A stretch of DNA of 64,000 nt from CADEEN01 sp963751775 (lineage in GTDB: Bacteria; Pseudomonadota; Gammaproteobacteria; Burkholderiales; Burkholderiaceae_C), in the NCBI GenBank assembly GCA_963751775.1, contig CAVVVW010000008.1:620001-684000 (forward strand), in the 5' to 3' direction. Below are positions 1-9,112 of this stretch, piece after piece (the first letter of the stretch is position 1; each line of letters starts with the position of its first letter). A model generated the notes under the pieces. The model worked only from the letters and a program-made list of their open reading frames with translations, ran no database searches and was not told the origin of the DNA. Made by a program: the position numbers and the translations under genes.

Positions 1-75
1 GAAGGTCTGGTCGGCCATGCCGGGCATCGCGATCAGGAACTGATTGGTCAGGTTGATGCGGCTGGCGTCGGCCAT
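1..75 (-). CDS. YqgE/AlgH family protein, N-terminal fragment (cut by window edge)
   Basis: Only the first 25 codons are present; the rest lies left of the window. The peptide begins MADASRINLTNQFLIAMPGM, which matches the conserved start of the YqgE/AlgH (DUF179) family. In betaproteobacteria yqgE normally heads a yqgE-ruvX-pyrR group. The gene is divergent from the methyltransferase that starts at 114, so the 38 bp between them must hold both start regions. The molecular function of the family is not settled. The call rests on this short but very characteristic N-terminus. Confidence 0.75.
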   Translation of the reverse strand, partial: MADASRINLTNQFLIAMPGMADQTF

Positions 76-113
76 GGTGGCTCGATTCTATCGACTGCGC
101 GGACAATCGCCGC

Positions 114-1304
114 ATGGCCGATCAAACCCATGCCGCGCCGGTCGAGCGCTTCTTCACGCGCCTGGCCTGGCATGGCGAACAGGGCAGTCTGGTCAAGCTG
201 GTGCTGGCCAAGCACCACGGCGAGCCGGCCGACCTGGTGCGCCTGGCGGTGCGCCCGCTGCTGCTGCGCGAGCAGCCGCACCTGAGCTTCGTGTACAGCC
301 ACGCCACGCGCGACGTGACGAAGAACCATGCCGTGGCCGAGGGCCTGGCCCAGTTGCGCGAACTGATCGGCGCCGGCTTTGCCCATGCCCACCTGCTGGC
401 CGCGGGCGAAGACCTGGAGCTGCGATTCACCAAGAAGGGCAAGGCCAGCCTGCACCAGCAAGTCACCGCCCGCGAAGCCGGCGCGGCGCAGGCGCACGAC
501 CGCGAAAAGCAGCGCCTGTTGACGCTCGACACGCCGTTCCTGGCCGCACTGGGCGTGACCACGCCGGCCGGCGAGCTGGTGCCGGCGATGGCGCGCAAGT
601 TCAAGCAGATCAACAAGTTCGTCGAGATCCTGGATCATGCCCTGTCGGCCTCGCCGCTGCACGGCCAGGCGAAGATGCGGGTGGCCGACTTCGGCAGCGG
701 CAAGGGTTACCTCACCTTTGCGGTGCACCACCACCTGCGCCACACGCTCGGCCGCGACGCCACGGTGCTGGGCGTCGAGTTGCGTCCCGACCTGGTGCAG
801 CTGTGCAACAAGGCGGCCGAGCGGCTGGGCCTGGACGGCCTGCACTTCGAGCAGGGCGACGTGCGCGAGCGGCCGGCCGAGCCACTGGACATCGTGATCG
901 CGCTGCACGCCTGCGACACCGCGACCGACCATGCCATCCACCTCGGCATCCGCTCGGGCGCGGCGCTGATCATCTGCTCGCCGTGCTGCCACAAGCAGCT
1001 GCGGCCGCAGCTCAAGAGCCCGGCCGTGATGGCGCCGATGCTGCAGCACGGCATCCACCTCGGCCAGCAGGCCGAGATGCTGACCGACAGCCTGCGTGCG
1101 CTGCTGCTCGAGGCCCATGGCTACGAGACCCAGGTGTTCGAGTTCGTCAGCCTCGAGCACACCAGCAAGAACAAGATGATCCTGGCCGTCAAGCGCGCGC
1201 AGCCGCTGCCGGGCGAGCCGGTGCTGGCGCAGATCCGCGCCATCAAGGATTTCTACGCCGTGCGCGAGCATTGCCTGGAAACGCTGCTCGCGACAGCGGC
1301 ATGA
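114..1304 (+). CDS. Class I SAM-dependent methyltransferase (Methyltransf_32-like)
   Basis: Intact protein of 396 residues. The SAM-binding motif I is clear: VADFGSGKGYLTF at about residues 190-202, followed by an acidic motif II-like segment (GVELRPDLV). A CSPCCHKQL segment near residue 292 is like the conserved Cys-Cys-His of the GSTCD-related methyltransferases (PF13679 type). The N-terminal 180 residues are a family-specific region rich in basic residues (RFTKKGKAS), suggesting a nucleic-acid or tRNA/rRNA substrate, but the substrate cannot be told from sequence. Its stop overlaps the photolyase start by four bases (ATGA), so the two are probably co-transcribed. Confidence 0.8.
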   Translation: MADQTHAAPVERFFTRLAWHGEQGSLVKLVLAKHHGEPADLVRLAVRPLLLREQPHLSFVYSHATRDVTKNHAVAEGLAQLRELIGAGFAHAHLLAAGEDLELRFTKKGKASLHQQVTAREAGAAQAHDREKQRLLTLDTPFLAALGVTTPAGELVPAMARKFKQINKFVEILDHALSASPLHGQAKMRVADFGSGKGYLTFAVHHHLRHTLGRDATVLGVELRPDLVQLCNKAAERLGLDGLHFEQGDVRERPAEPLDIVIALHACDTATDHAIHLGIRSGAALIICSPCCHKQLRPQLKSPAVMAPMLQHGIHLGQQAEMLTDSLRALLLEAHGYETQVFEFVSLEHTSKNKMILAVKRAQPLPGEPVLAQIRAIKDFYAVREHCLETLLATAA

Positions 1305-2791
1305 AGTCGCTCGACAGCGCGCTGGTCTGGCTGCGGCGCGACCTGCGCGCCGACGACAACGCCGCGCTGTACCACGCACTGCGCTCGGCGCGGCGCGTCT
1401 GGTGCGTGATTCGTCTTCGACCGCGCGATCCTCGACACGCTGCCGCGCGCCGACCGCCGCGTCGAGTTCATCCGCGACAGCCTGGTCGGGCTCGACGCGC
1501 AATTGCGCGCGCTGGCGGCCTCGCACGGCATCGAAGGCGTCGCGCTGCTGGTGCGCCACGGCCACGCCACGCAGGCGCTGCCGCAACTGGCCGCCGAGTT
1601 GCAGGTGCAGGCGGTCTACGCCAACCACGACGACGACCCGGCTGCGCTGGCCCGCGACGCCCAGGTGCGCGGCGCCTTGGCCGACGCCGGCGTCGCCTTG
1701 CACACCAGCAAGGACCACGTGGTGTTCGAGCGCAGCGAGGTGTTGACCCAGGCGGGCGGACCCTTCAGCGTGTTCACGCCCTACAAGAACGCCTGGCTGC
1801 GGCGGCTCGAGCCGTATTACCTGCGCGCCTATCCGGTCGCACACCACAGCGCCGCGCTGGCCGCCGTGCCCGCCGGCGTGCCCTCGGGCGTGCCGACGCT
1901 GGACGCGATCGGCTTCGAGGCCACCGACCTGCACACGCTCAAGCTGCCCAGCGGCGCGTCCGGTGCGCAGGAACTGCTGGCCGACTTCCTCGGCCGCATC
2001 GACCACTATCACGAGACGCGCGACTTCCCCGCCGTCAAGGGCCCGAGCTACCTGTCGACGCACCTGCGCTTCGGCACCGTGTCGATCCGCCAGCTCGCGC
2101 GCGAAGCCTGGCAGCGCGTGCAGGGCGGTTCGCGCCGGCGCCGAGGTCTGGCTGTCGGAATTGATCTGGCGCGATTTCTTCCACCAGGTGCTGCACCACC
2201 ATCCGCACGTGGTCGGCCACGCCTTCCAGCGCGAGTACGACGCCATCCACTGGGAGCACGGCAAGCATGCCGAGGCGCTGTTCGCCGCCTGGTGCGAGGG
2301 CCGCACCGGCTACCCGCTGGTCGACGCCGCGATGCACCAGATCAACCAGACCGGCTACATGCACAACCGGCTGCGCATGGTCGGTCGCGAGCTTCCTGGT
2401 CAAGGACCTGGGGCTGGACTGGCGCTGGGGCGAGCGCTACTTCGCCGAGAAGTTGAACGACTTCGACCTCGCCGCCAACAACGGCGGCTGGCAGTGGGCG
2501 GCCTCGACCGGCTGCGATGCGCAGCCGTATTTCCGCATCTTCAACCCGGTGGCGCAGAGCCAGCGCTTCGACGCCGAGGGCAAGTTCATCCGCCGCTACC
2601 TGCCCGTACTGGCCCGGATGCCGGCCGAACTGATCCACGCGCCCTGGCTGGCACGCCCGGTCGACCTGGCGGCGGCCGGCGTCGAGATCGGCCGCGACTA
2701 CCCGGCGCCGATCGTGCACCACGACGCGGCCCGCGCCAAGACGCTCGCGCGCTACGCGGCCGTCAAGGCCCCCGCTAGGAGTAGTGCCTGA
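1301..2791 (+). pseudogene. phr: Deoxyribodipyrimidine photolyase (CPD photolyase), three frame breaks as assembled
   Basis: Reassembled across frames this is a normal class I photolyase of about 496 residues that would use FAD and light to split cyclobutane pyrimidine dimers. It starts SALVWLRRDLRADDNAALYHAL, typical of the antenna domain. The FAD domain carries GPSYLSTHLRFG, WLSELIWRDFF, GYPLVDAAMHQ, NDFDLAANNGGWQWAA and GCDAQPYFRIFNP. The frame breaks at about 1409, 2129 and 2381, and each is repaired by removing one base. No residue is lost around the breaks, so the gene is either very recently dead or, more likely, mis-sequenced. It overlaps the upstream methyltransferase by four bases. 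Confidence 0.85.
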
Positions 2792-2853
2792 TTGCTGCGA
2801 ACGTCGGGTCGTGACGCGGCCGGTGATGAACCCGGCCAGGAACGGCAACCCGA

Positions 2854-3981
2854 TCAGGACCAGAACCAAGAGGACAACAGCAGCAATGCTTCGGCCACGA
2901 CATCACCCAGCTTGGCCAGCAGCAAGGGGCCGAGCTCCTTGCCGATGCGCGAAACATCGGCGGCGAGCGCGGCGCGTTCGGAACTGATGGCGGCATACAG
3001 CGCCTTGCGCTCGCGTTCGATCGTGGCGTCCACTTCAACGCGCATCGCGTCGAGATCCTTGACCAACGTGGCGCGCTGAACCTGCACCAGATCGAGCGTC
3101 TGCCCCCAGCGCTGGTCGAAGCTCGCGAACACCCGCGTCATTTCGGCCTGCAGCGCGTCGAGCCGCTGCATCGCGAGCTCGGGCTGTGTTTGGGCCAGGA
3201 CGCCGAGCTTGGTCAACTCTTCGTCGAACCGCCTGAGCGCATGCGCCAGATCGGACGGCTTGACACCCGATTCCACGAACGCGAGTTCGGTGCGCCAGCG
3301 CAGCTCGTCGGGAATGCGCCGGCTATAGATGTCGAACTGGTCAGCGGCTTCGCTCTGTGCCTCCGGCGGCACGCTGACGGAGTGCGCGAGGTGGCGCAGG
3401 GCCACGTCGCGCCACAGCTGCGCGATCGGCGCGCGCTCGAAGGCCAGGTCGCTCAGGCGCTCTGCGGCGGCGTAATCTCTGACCAGCTTGCGCGAATCGG
3501 TCAGCACGACCGCGTCCAGCCGACGCACGGCGAGCGCCTCTGCGTCGCGGGCGAGCGCCGCAGCGGTGTCGACGGCGAGCTTGTGTCGGCTGCCGAACAA
3601 TGCGCTGCCGGCACCGTCGGTGAAGAAATCGTTCATCTGCAACGCGAGCGCCCAGGTATCGACCAGGGCCAGCGTCGGATCCGAACGGTAGGCCGAGCGG
3701 CGGCTGGCCACGGAAGCGCCGATCTTCCAGCGCAAAGCATTCGCGCGCAGGTCGGTGTCCTCGCTGCCCTCGGCGACGAGATCGGCAGTGCGCGTCACAC
3801 GCTCGATGAAATCGGTCGCGAACTGGCGGGTTTCGATCCGGGTGCGCAGTTGCTCGGGCGGCAGCGGTTCACCCGGCAGCTTGACCGCGACCGACACGCA
3901 AGCCGCGAGCGTGAGCGCGGCCAGCATGCCGAGCATCAGCGTCAACAGGCGCTGGACGCGATGCGACTGCGGACGGCTCAT
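2854..3981 (-). CDS. Putative lipoprotein, coiled-coil, unknown function
   Basis: 375 residues as read. A lipoprotein signal is clear: basic start, hydrophobic stretch LLTLMLGMLAALTLAAC with a lipobox Cys at 28. The rest is soluble and mostly helical. The last third (ALQAEMTRVFASFDQRWGQTL onward) has a coiled-coil look. The protein ends SSWFWS, but one base away the neighbouring frame continues as a hydrophobic segment (VVLLVLVLIGLPFLAGFITG). A C-terminal membrane helix may therefore have been cut off by an indel near 2870. The start overlaps the stop of the upstream TAXI gene (ATGA), indicating one operon. I do not recognise a named family. Confidence 0.6.
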   Translation of the reverse strand: MSRPQSHRVQRLLTLMLGMLAALTLAACVSVAVKLPGEPLPPEQLRTRIETRQFATDFIERVTRTADLVAEGSEDTDLRANALRWKIGASVASRRSAYRSDPTLALVDTWALALQMNDFFTDGAGSALFGSRHKLAVDTAAALARDAEALAVRRLDAVVLTDSRKLVRDYAAAERLSDLAFERAPIAQLWRDVALRHLAHSVSVPPEAQSEAADQFDIYSRRIPDELRWRTELAFVESGVKPSDLAHALRRFDEELTKLGVLAQTQPELAMQRLDALQAEMTRVFASFDQRWGQTLDLVQVQRATLVKDLDAMRVEVDATIERERKALYAAISSERAALAADVSRIGKELGPLLLAKLGDVVAEALLLLSSWFWS

Positions 3982-5342
3982 GACTGTTCTGCCTGCGTAC
4001 CCGGCGCACCAGGCACAGGCGCAGCGACCGCGACGCCGCGGTGCTTCAGCGCCGCCTGCAACTGCTCGTGCACCATGCGGATGTGCGAGCGCAGATTGTA
4101 GAAATCGGCCGCATAGGCGAGCGGTACGCGCTGCCGGTCGAGTTGCTGCTCGATCCGGTTAAGGCGCGCGCTCTGCGCCGCGGGATCGCCTTCGCCGCGG
4201 CGCACGGCGTTTTCCGTGAAGCCGCAACTCGCCATACCAGCGGTAGATGTTGCGGCGCATGCGCCAGCGATAGAGCGCCGGAATGTTGCGAAAAACCGGG
4301 ATCGCGATGATCAGCAGCGGGCAGCCCGAGGACGAGGAAGCGGTTGACCCATACCACCATCCAGAAGGGCAGGTAGCGCCGCAGGATGGACGGGCTGCCC
4401 TTGTAGAAGCGCTCCGCGTCCGGCGGACAGCGGAAGGTCGAGGTCGCGCGGCGCGGGAAACTCGCCGACGCGCTGGAACAGCCCGGCGCCGCCGTGCACC
4501 TTCTTCGCGGCCTCCAGCAGCAAATCGACGATGACCGGGTGAATGTCCTCCACGGCGACCAGATTGGCCGTGACGGCCAGCAAGTCGATTTCCGTGGGAG
4601 GAATGTTGCGCGCCAGGTCGGCCGCGCCTTCGGGCAACGTGAGCTTGTGTCAGGTACGGCATGCGCCGCGCATAGGCCTCGGCGCGCCGGATGCCCAGCA
4701 GATGCACGCCCGGCGCGGCCAGCAGGCGCTGCACGCCAGGCGCATCGATTGCGGCGATGTAGAACACGACGTCGACTTCGCCGTCCTCGAGGGCCTTCGC
4801 CGCCGCCAGGCCACCGAGTTCACGCAGCACGGTTGGCGGTCCCGCCACGCCGCTACCGCGCAGCACCTGCATCGCCACCGCCATCGTGCCGCTGCCGGGC
4901 GCCCGATCGCGATGCGCTTGCCGCGCAGTGGTTGCTCGGCATCGAGGTGCAGTTCACCGCGATAGAAGATCCAGTTCGGCTCGTAGAACACGCTGCCGAA
5001 CGTCACCAGGCCGGGCGCGTTTTCGGCGTTCGCAATGCCGCCTTGAACCAAGGCCAATGAAGCGCCGTCCTTGCGCGTCTTCAGCCGTTCGACGTTCTCG
5101 ACCGCGCCGGCCGACGGCTTGAGCTCGAGCGTGACCCCGTACTGCGCGAAGAGGGCCTTGTAGCGCTCGGCGAAGGCGTGGTAGGCGCCATCGAGGGGGC
5201 CGGTGCTCATGACGACGGTCTTGGGCGGTGCGGGCTCGACGTAATGCGTAACGCCCCAGACCGCCAGTGCCAGCAGCGCGAGAAGTGGCAGACCGATCAG
5301 CGCCAGATCACGCCGGGACAGATCGCGCAACAGGTGCGACAT
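3978..5342 (-). pseudogene. Membrane-anchored TAXI-type TRAP solute-binding protein, five frame breaks as assembled
   Basis: Joined over five breaks this encodes about 455 residues. An N-terminal membrane helix (LALIGLPLLALLALAVWGV) is followed by a TAXI binding domain: TVVMSTGPLDGAYHAFAERY, SAGAVENVERLK, LALVQGGIAN, then the AIG(A)PGSGTMAVAMQVL segment and ARNIPPTEIDLLAVTANLVA. A C-terminal hydrophobic pair (WMVVWVNRFLVLGLPLLIIA) and a helical tail come next. Breaks lie near 4906 (one base missing), 4651, 4432, 4319 and 4222 (one extra base each). No TRAP permease (DctM/DctQ) gene is nearby. This is therefore the orphan, doubly anchored kind, whose ligand is unknown. The lipoprotein gene follows with a 4-bp overlap. 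Confidence 0.7.
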
Positions 5343-5414
5343 GAACACCCCATGGTTGTCAAGACTCCGTTTCGAGTCTCGCAGATTTTCGATCGTCGGC
5401 CGCGGCGGACCGGC

Positions 5415-6200
5415 TCAGGCGGCCTTCTCGCCCTCGGCGTCGGGCGCCTTGGTGTGCTTGATGAACAGCTGCGCGGCCCAGATGCCGACCTCGTAGAGCA
5501 GGCACATCGGGATCGCCAGCGCCAGTTGCGAGACCACGTCGGGCGGCGTGATGATGGCCGCGACGATGAACGCCAGGACGATGAAGTAGCCGCGAAACGC
5601 CTTCAGCTTGTCGATGCTCACCAGGCCGATGCGGGCCAGCACGATGACCACGATCGGCACCTCGAAGGCAGCGCCGAAGGCGACGAACATCGTCAGCACG
5701 AAGCCGAGGTAGGCCTCGATGTCGGGCGCGGCGGTGATGCTCTTGGGCGCAAAGCTCTGGATGAACTTGAAGACCTGGCCGAAGACGAAGAAGTAGCAAA
5801 AGCCCACGCCGACGAAGAACAGCAGCGTGCTCGACACCACCAGCGGCAGCACCAGCTTCTTCTCGTGGCTGTACAGGCCCGGCGCGACGAAGGCCCACAA
5901 CTGATAGAGCACGATCGGCAGCGCGAGCAGGAAGGCGGCCATCAGCGTGATCTTCAGCGGCACGATGAAGGGCGAGATCACGTTGGTGGCGATCAGCGTG
6001 GTGCCCTTGGGCAGCGAGGCCACCAGCGGCGCGGCCAGCAGGTCGTACAGCCCGGCCGGCCCCGGCCAGATGCACAGCACCGCGAACGCCACGCCGATCG
6101 CGATGACGACGCGGATCAGGCGGTCGCGCAACTCGATCAGGTGCGAAACGAAGGGCTGCTCGGTGCCGGCGAGCTCGTCTTCCTTGTCCGGGCTGCTCAT
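5415..6200 (-). CDS. tatC: Twin-arginine translocase subunit TatC
   Basis: Intact, 261 residues from the ATG at 6200. TatC is the receptor core of the Tat complex, which exports folded proteins with RR signals. Family signatures are present: an N-terminal cytoplasmic segment ending PFVSHLIELRDRLIR, six membrane helices, the periplasmic FAPKSITAAPDIEAYL loop, and RGYFIVLAFIVAAIITPPDV with the conserved P-P-D. Longer starts exist in frame, but upstream codons match the tail of TatB in Burkholderiales, so the ATG that overlaps the TatB stop (ATGA) is preferred. It is the last gene of the hisI-hisE-DUF4870-hinT-tatABC block. Confidence 0.93.
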   Translation of the reverse strand: MSSPDKEDELAGTEQPFVSHLIELRDRLIRVVIAIGVAFAVLCIWPGPAGLYDLLAAPLVASLPKGTTLIATNVISPFIVPLKITLMAAFLLALPIVLYQLWAFVAPGLYSHEKKLVLPLVVSSTLLFFVGVGFCYFFVFGQVFKFIQSFAPKSITAAPDIEAYLGFVLTMFVAFGAAFEVPIVVIVLARIGLVSIDKLKAFRGYFIVLAFIVAAIITPPDVVSQLALAIPMCLLYEVGIWAAQLFIKHTKAPDAEGEKAA

Positions 6201-6688
6201 TTGCGCGAGCGGTCGCGGCCGGAAGCGCGCCACCCGCGCCGCGCCCGACAGCGCCTTGGTGCGGATGCCCTGGCGCTGCTTGTACCAGGCCGGCATCGCG
6301 CCGCGCTTCAAGCGCCAGTTCTTCTTCGGGTGCGTGTAGTCGGGCGGCGGCGTCGCGAGCGGGCTGCTCGCACCGCGGCCGGTGTGTCCAGCGCCGGCGT
6401 CTGGCCGTCGTCCCAGCTGCGTTGGAGATCACCCGTGGCGGCGCTCATCTCGCGGTTCACGCTCTGCTCGACGTCGCGCGCCGCGCCCTCGAACTGGCTC
6501 TTCATCTTCTGCAGCTCTTCGAGCTCGATCGAGCGGTTCACCTCGGCCTTGACGTCGGCCACATAGCGCTGGGCCTTGCCGATGAAGTGGCCGACGGTGC
6601 GCGCCACGCGCGGCAGCTTCTCCGGCCCGATGACGATCAGCGCCACCGCGCCGATCAGCGCAATCTTGTCGAAGCCGAAGTCGATCAT
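6197..6688 (-). CDS. tatB: Sec-independent translocase TatB, frameshifted C-terminus
   Basis: The N-terminus is textbook TatB: MIDFGFDKIALIGAVALIVI (membrane helix with Glu/Asp near the start), then GPEKLPR, hinge and amphipathic helix. As read the frame stops at 6308. One base away, the sequence encodes DYTHPKKNWRLKRGAMPAWY and SGAARVARFRPR, a tail characteristic of Burkholderiales TatB. A second shift near 6217 brings the frame to RSRK-stop at 6197, overlapping the TatC ATG. One missing base near 6377 plus one extra base near 6217 explains everything. The repaired protein has about 163 residues. Confidence 0.85.
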
Positions 6689-6728
6689 GCAGGGGCTCCG
6701 GGCTAGCGGAGCGGGGTCACAGCGTGGT

Positions 6729-6975
6729 TCAGGACTTGGTCTTGGCTTCGACGTCGACCGTGTTCGGGTCGGCCGCCTTGTTCGTCGCCGTGACCTGCTG
6801 CGCCGGTGCCGCGCCGGCGTCGGGCGTCGGCTTCGCCGCCGCTCTTCACGCCGTCCTTGAAGCCCTTGACCGCACTGCCCAGGTCGGAGCCGATGTTCTT
6901 CAGCTTCTTGGTGCCGAAGATCAGCACCACCACCAGCAACACGATCAGCCAATGCCAAATGCTGAACGATCCCAT
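6729..6975 (-). CDS. tatA: Twin-arginine translocase TatA, frameshifted tail
   Basis: TatA oligomers form the Tat pore. The start MGSFSIWHWLIVLLVVVLIF followed by GTKKLKNIGSDLGSAVKGFK is diagnostic (short membrane helix, FGTKKL hinge, amphipathic helix). The frame as read runs into low-quality Arg-rich sequence and stops at 6703. The +1 frame from about 6838 gives PTPDAGAAPAQQVTATNKAA and ends VEAKTKS at 6729, an ordinary acidic/Lys TatA tail. A one-base insertion near 6838 accounts for this. The repaired protein is about 82 residues. Confidence 0.87.
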
Positions 6976-7048
6976 GACGCTCTCCGGGGAATGACCAATG
7001 CGACGATTCTAGGTCAGCCCCATGACCATGGCCCCGGCGCGCCTGGGC

Positions 7049-7395
7049 TCAGCCCTTGGCCCAGGGCCGCGGCCCGCCCATCACGTGCAGGTGCAGGTGC
7101 ATCACTTCCTGCGAACCGTCGCGCCCGGTGTTGATGACATGGCGGTAACCGTTGCGCACACCCAATTCGGCCATCAGCCGGCTGCTCAGCACCATCATGT
7201 GGCCGAGCAGGCCCTGGTGCTCGGGGCCGACGTCGACCATCGAGACGATGTGCAGCTTGGGCACGATCAGGATGTGCACCGGCGCCCACGGGTGGATGTC
7301 GTGGAAGGCCACGACCTGCTCGTCCTCGAAGGCCTTCTGGCCGGGATCTGCCCGGCGGCAATCTTGCAGAAGATGCAGTTCGGATCGCTTGCCAT
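7049..7395 (-). CDS. hinT: HinT-family histidine triad hydrolase, frameshifted
   Basis: HIT-domain purine nucleotide phosphoramidase, about 115 residues. It starts ASDPNCIFCKIAAGQIP and continues in the next frame as KAFEDEQVVAFHDIHPWAPV, HILIVPKLHI and the active-site triad HLHLHVMGG (H-x-H-x-H) near the C-terminus. One base is missing near 7347, where GQIP should run into xQKAFEDE. It lies between the DUF4870 gene and tatA in the block hisI-hisE-DUF4870-hinT-tatA, an arrangement common in Burkholderiales. Confidence 0.87.
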
Positions 7396-7400
7396 GGGTG

Positions 7401-7778
7401 TCAGGCGATCGGCGTCGGCAGCACCGGCTTGCCTTCGATCAGCTTGAGCCAGCCCTTGACGACGCGGTAGATGGCCCAGACCCAGGCCACGAACAGCACC
7501 ACGAATCCCAGGCCGAGGGCAATGATCAGCAGGCAGCCGAGCACGCCCCACAGCAGGCCCCACCAGAAGGTGCGGATCTGCCAGTCGAAGTGGCTCTGGT
7601 AGACGGTGCCCACGACGTCTTCGCGCTTGACGTAGTTGATGATCAGCCCGACCAGCGCGGTCACGCCGAACATGAAACTCAAGGCCTGCAGGATGTACAC
7701 GACCTGGGTGATGGTCTTCAGGGCGGCCAGTTCCTCGCTCGTCTTGCCCGAACCGGCGTCGATCACGTTGTCTTCCAT
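7401..7778 (-). CDS. DUF4870-type small membrane protein
   Basis: Intact, 125 residues from the ATG at 7778, which sits one base after the hisE stop. Three hydrophobic segments are visible: YILQALSFMFGVTALVGLII, then WWGLLWGVLGCLLIIALGLG running into FVVLFVAWVWAIYRVV. Ends GWLKLIEGKPVLPTPIA. This is the pattern of the DUF4870 (Tic20-like) membrane family often found between hisE and hinT in betaproteobacteria. Function unknown. A longer start is possible but would run through hisE. Confidence 0.75.
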   Translation of the reverse strand: MEDNVIDAGSGKTSEELAALKTITQVVYILQALSFMFGVTALVGLIINYVKREDVVGTVYQSHFDWQIRTFWWGLLWGVLGCLLIIALGLGFVVLFVAWVWAIYRVVKGWLKLIEGKPVLPTPIA

Positions 7779-7779
7779 T

Positions 7780-8134
7780 TCAGTGCCCCTCCTGGTCACG
7801 GGTTTTCGCCTTGCGTGAGGCAAATTCATCCAGACCCGACAGCCCCTCGCGGCGCTCCAGTTCGGCCAGCACATCGGCCGGCTTGAGGCCGAATTGCGCC
7901 AGCACGATCATCGAATGGAACCACAGAGTCGGCCACCTCGGCCACCACGCGTTCGCGCGCGCCGTCCTTGGCCGCCATCACGACCTCGGTGGCTTCTTCG
8001 CCGACCTTCTTCAGGATCGCATCGGTGCCCTTGGCGAACAGCCGCGCGACGTAGCTCTTGTCGGGGTCGCCGCCGCGGCGCGCGTCGATCACGGCCGCCA
8101 GCCGCGCCAGGGTGTCGTTGCTGCTGGTGCTCAT
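7780..8134 (-). CDS. hisE: Phosphoribosyl-ATP pyrophosphatase HisE, one frame break
   Basis: Second step of histidine synthesis (PR-ATP to PR-AMP). The protein begins MSTSSNDTLARLAAVIDARR, with GDPDKSYVARLFAKGTDAIL and KKVGEEATEVVMAAKDG (E-E-A-x-E metal site). After ERVVAEVAD one extra base near 7926 breaks the frame. In the next frame it continues LWFHSMIVLAQFGLKPADVL and AELERREGLSGLDEFASRK to a TGA at 7780. The start overlaps the hisI stop (ATGA). The repaired length of about 118 residues is normal for a stand-alone HisE. Confidence 0.9.
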
Positions 8135-8520
8135 TTGTAGATGCGCTCCGGGTCCTTGAGCACGGGCTCGACGCTGGTCCACGCGCTGCCGTCGAGCTTT
8201 TGAAAGAAGCACGAGTGGCGGCCGGTGTGGCAGGCGATGCCGGGCTCGTGGCCGAGCTGCGTCACCTTCAGCAGCAGGACGTCGTTGTCGCAATCGAGCC
8301 GGAGCTCGTGCACCTGCTGCACGTGGCCGGATTCCTCGCCCTTGTGCCACAGCCGCTGGCGCGAGCGGCTCCAGTAGACGGCACGCCCGAGCTCGGCCGT
8401 CAGGGCCAGCGCCTCGCGGTTCATGAAGGCGAACATCAGCACGTCGTTGCTGCCGACCTCCTGCGCGATCACCGGCACCAGGCCGTCGCGGTCCCACTTC
8501 ACTGCATCCAGCCAGTTCAT
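8131..8520 (-). CDS. hisI: Phosphoribosyl-AMP cyclohydrolase HisI
   Basis: Intact, 129 residues, third step of histidine synthesis. Start MNWLDAVKWDRDGLVPVIAQ at 8520. The zinc and magnesium ligands are seen in LRLDCDNDVLLLKV and GIACHTGRHSCFFQKL. The TGA overlaps hisE by four bases. Upstream, where hisF is expected in many Burkholderiales, there is instead a 590-bp repeat-rich gap and then mutT. This is therefore a detached hisIE end of the pathway operon. Confidence 0.94.
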   Translation of the reverse strand: MNWLDAVKWDRDGLVPVIAQEVGSNDVLMFAFMNREALALTAELGRAVYWSRSRQRLWHKGEESGHVQQVHELRLDCDNDVLLLKVTQLGHEPGIACHTGRHSCFFQKLDGSAWTSVEPVLKDPERIYK

Positions 8521-9112
8521 CCTAGTGGTCCAAGAAATCATTGCGCGAGGCGAGTCGCATGGCTCGCGCCCACTGCAGTGCGGCAAAGGCGCGCCCGGGC
8601 AGCCGGCAGCGCTTCGGCGGAGCGGTCGGTGCTGCGCACCGACTGCCCTGCGGTGCTCGGCAGGCGCGCTGCCACCTACCCGGGCGCGCCTTTGCGGCAG
8701 CGGAGGTGGTTCGCGTTGGAGCGCCTCCCCTGATGGTCTTCGCGGCAGGCGGTACCCGGCAGGGGCGATTTGTGGGGCGGCGAGGAGGTGAGCAGGGGCA
8801 CAAACGGTCCAGTGGACCGTTTGTGCCTTGCGAACGGCCGGGCCTCCTGGCCCGGCGCGGCCTGCAAGGCCAGGACTGGGGTCGGCGCGCGCAGCGCGCT
8901 TCGTAGACTAACTCGCCGCAGTTGTCCGAGCGCAGTGAGCGCCGCGAACTTAGTGAGTTGTGCGGCGCGATCCCAGGCCGAGCACCGCAGTGGAGTCGGC
9001 GCAACGCGCCGACCGCCCCGGCATGAGCCCTTGCCGGGTACCGCCTGTCGCGATGCGCTGGGTCAACGCATGAGCACACAGTCGAAAGATCGGGCGTAGA
9101 CATGCCACAAGT
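8521..9112. repeat. Gene-free block of nested inverted repeats between mutT and hisI
   Basis: No convincing gene in 590 bp. Three inverted repeats are nested or adjacent. GCAAAGGCGCGCCCGGG at 8583-8599 pairs perfectly with 8679-8695. CAGGCGGTACCCGGCA at 8746-8761 pairs perfectly with 9032-9047. A perfect 15+1+15 palindrome lies at 8797-8827. Smaller hairpins (GTCGGTG/CACCGAC; GTCGGCG/CGCCGAC) fill the rest. The part at 8797-8868 recurs inverted at 39946-40017. This looks like an extragenic repeat element with strong RNA/DNA secondary structure, not coding sequence. Confidence 0.75.
8797..8868 (-). repeat. Dispersed extragenic palindromic repeat, copy A
   Basis: Read on the minus strand it begins CTTGCAGGCCGCGCCG and ends in the palindrome centred on GGTCCACTGGACC. 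About five-sixths of the 72 positions match copy B at 39946-40017, including the first 16 bases and the palindrome core. The differences in the palindrome arms are compensated here (arms perfect for 15 bases), which suggests the fold, not the exact bases, is kept. Confidence 0.75.

Noticed and set aside
44..2306. Long open frames on both strands over the methyltransferase and photolyase (up to 752 codons)
   Set aside because: They are Arg/Ala-rich shadows of high-GC genes in other frames; the true proteins show family motifs, the shadows none.
1301..5342. True pseudogenes for photolyase and TAXI protein
   Set aside because: Cannot be excluded, but the same kind of single-base breaks occurs in essential cell-wall genes, so decay specific to these loci is not supported.
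8521..9112. CRISPR-like array
   Set aside because: The repeats are inverted, not regularly spaced direct repeats, and no cas gene is near.
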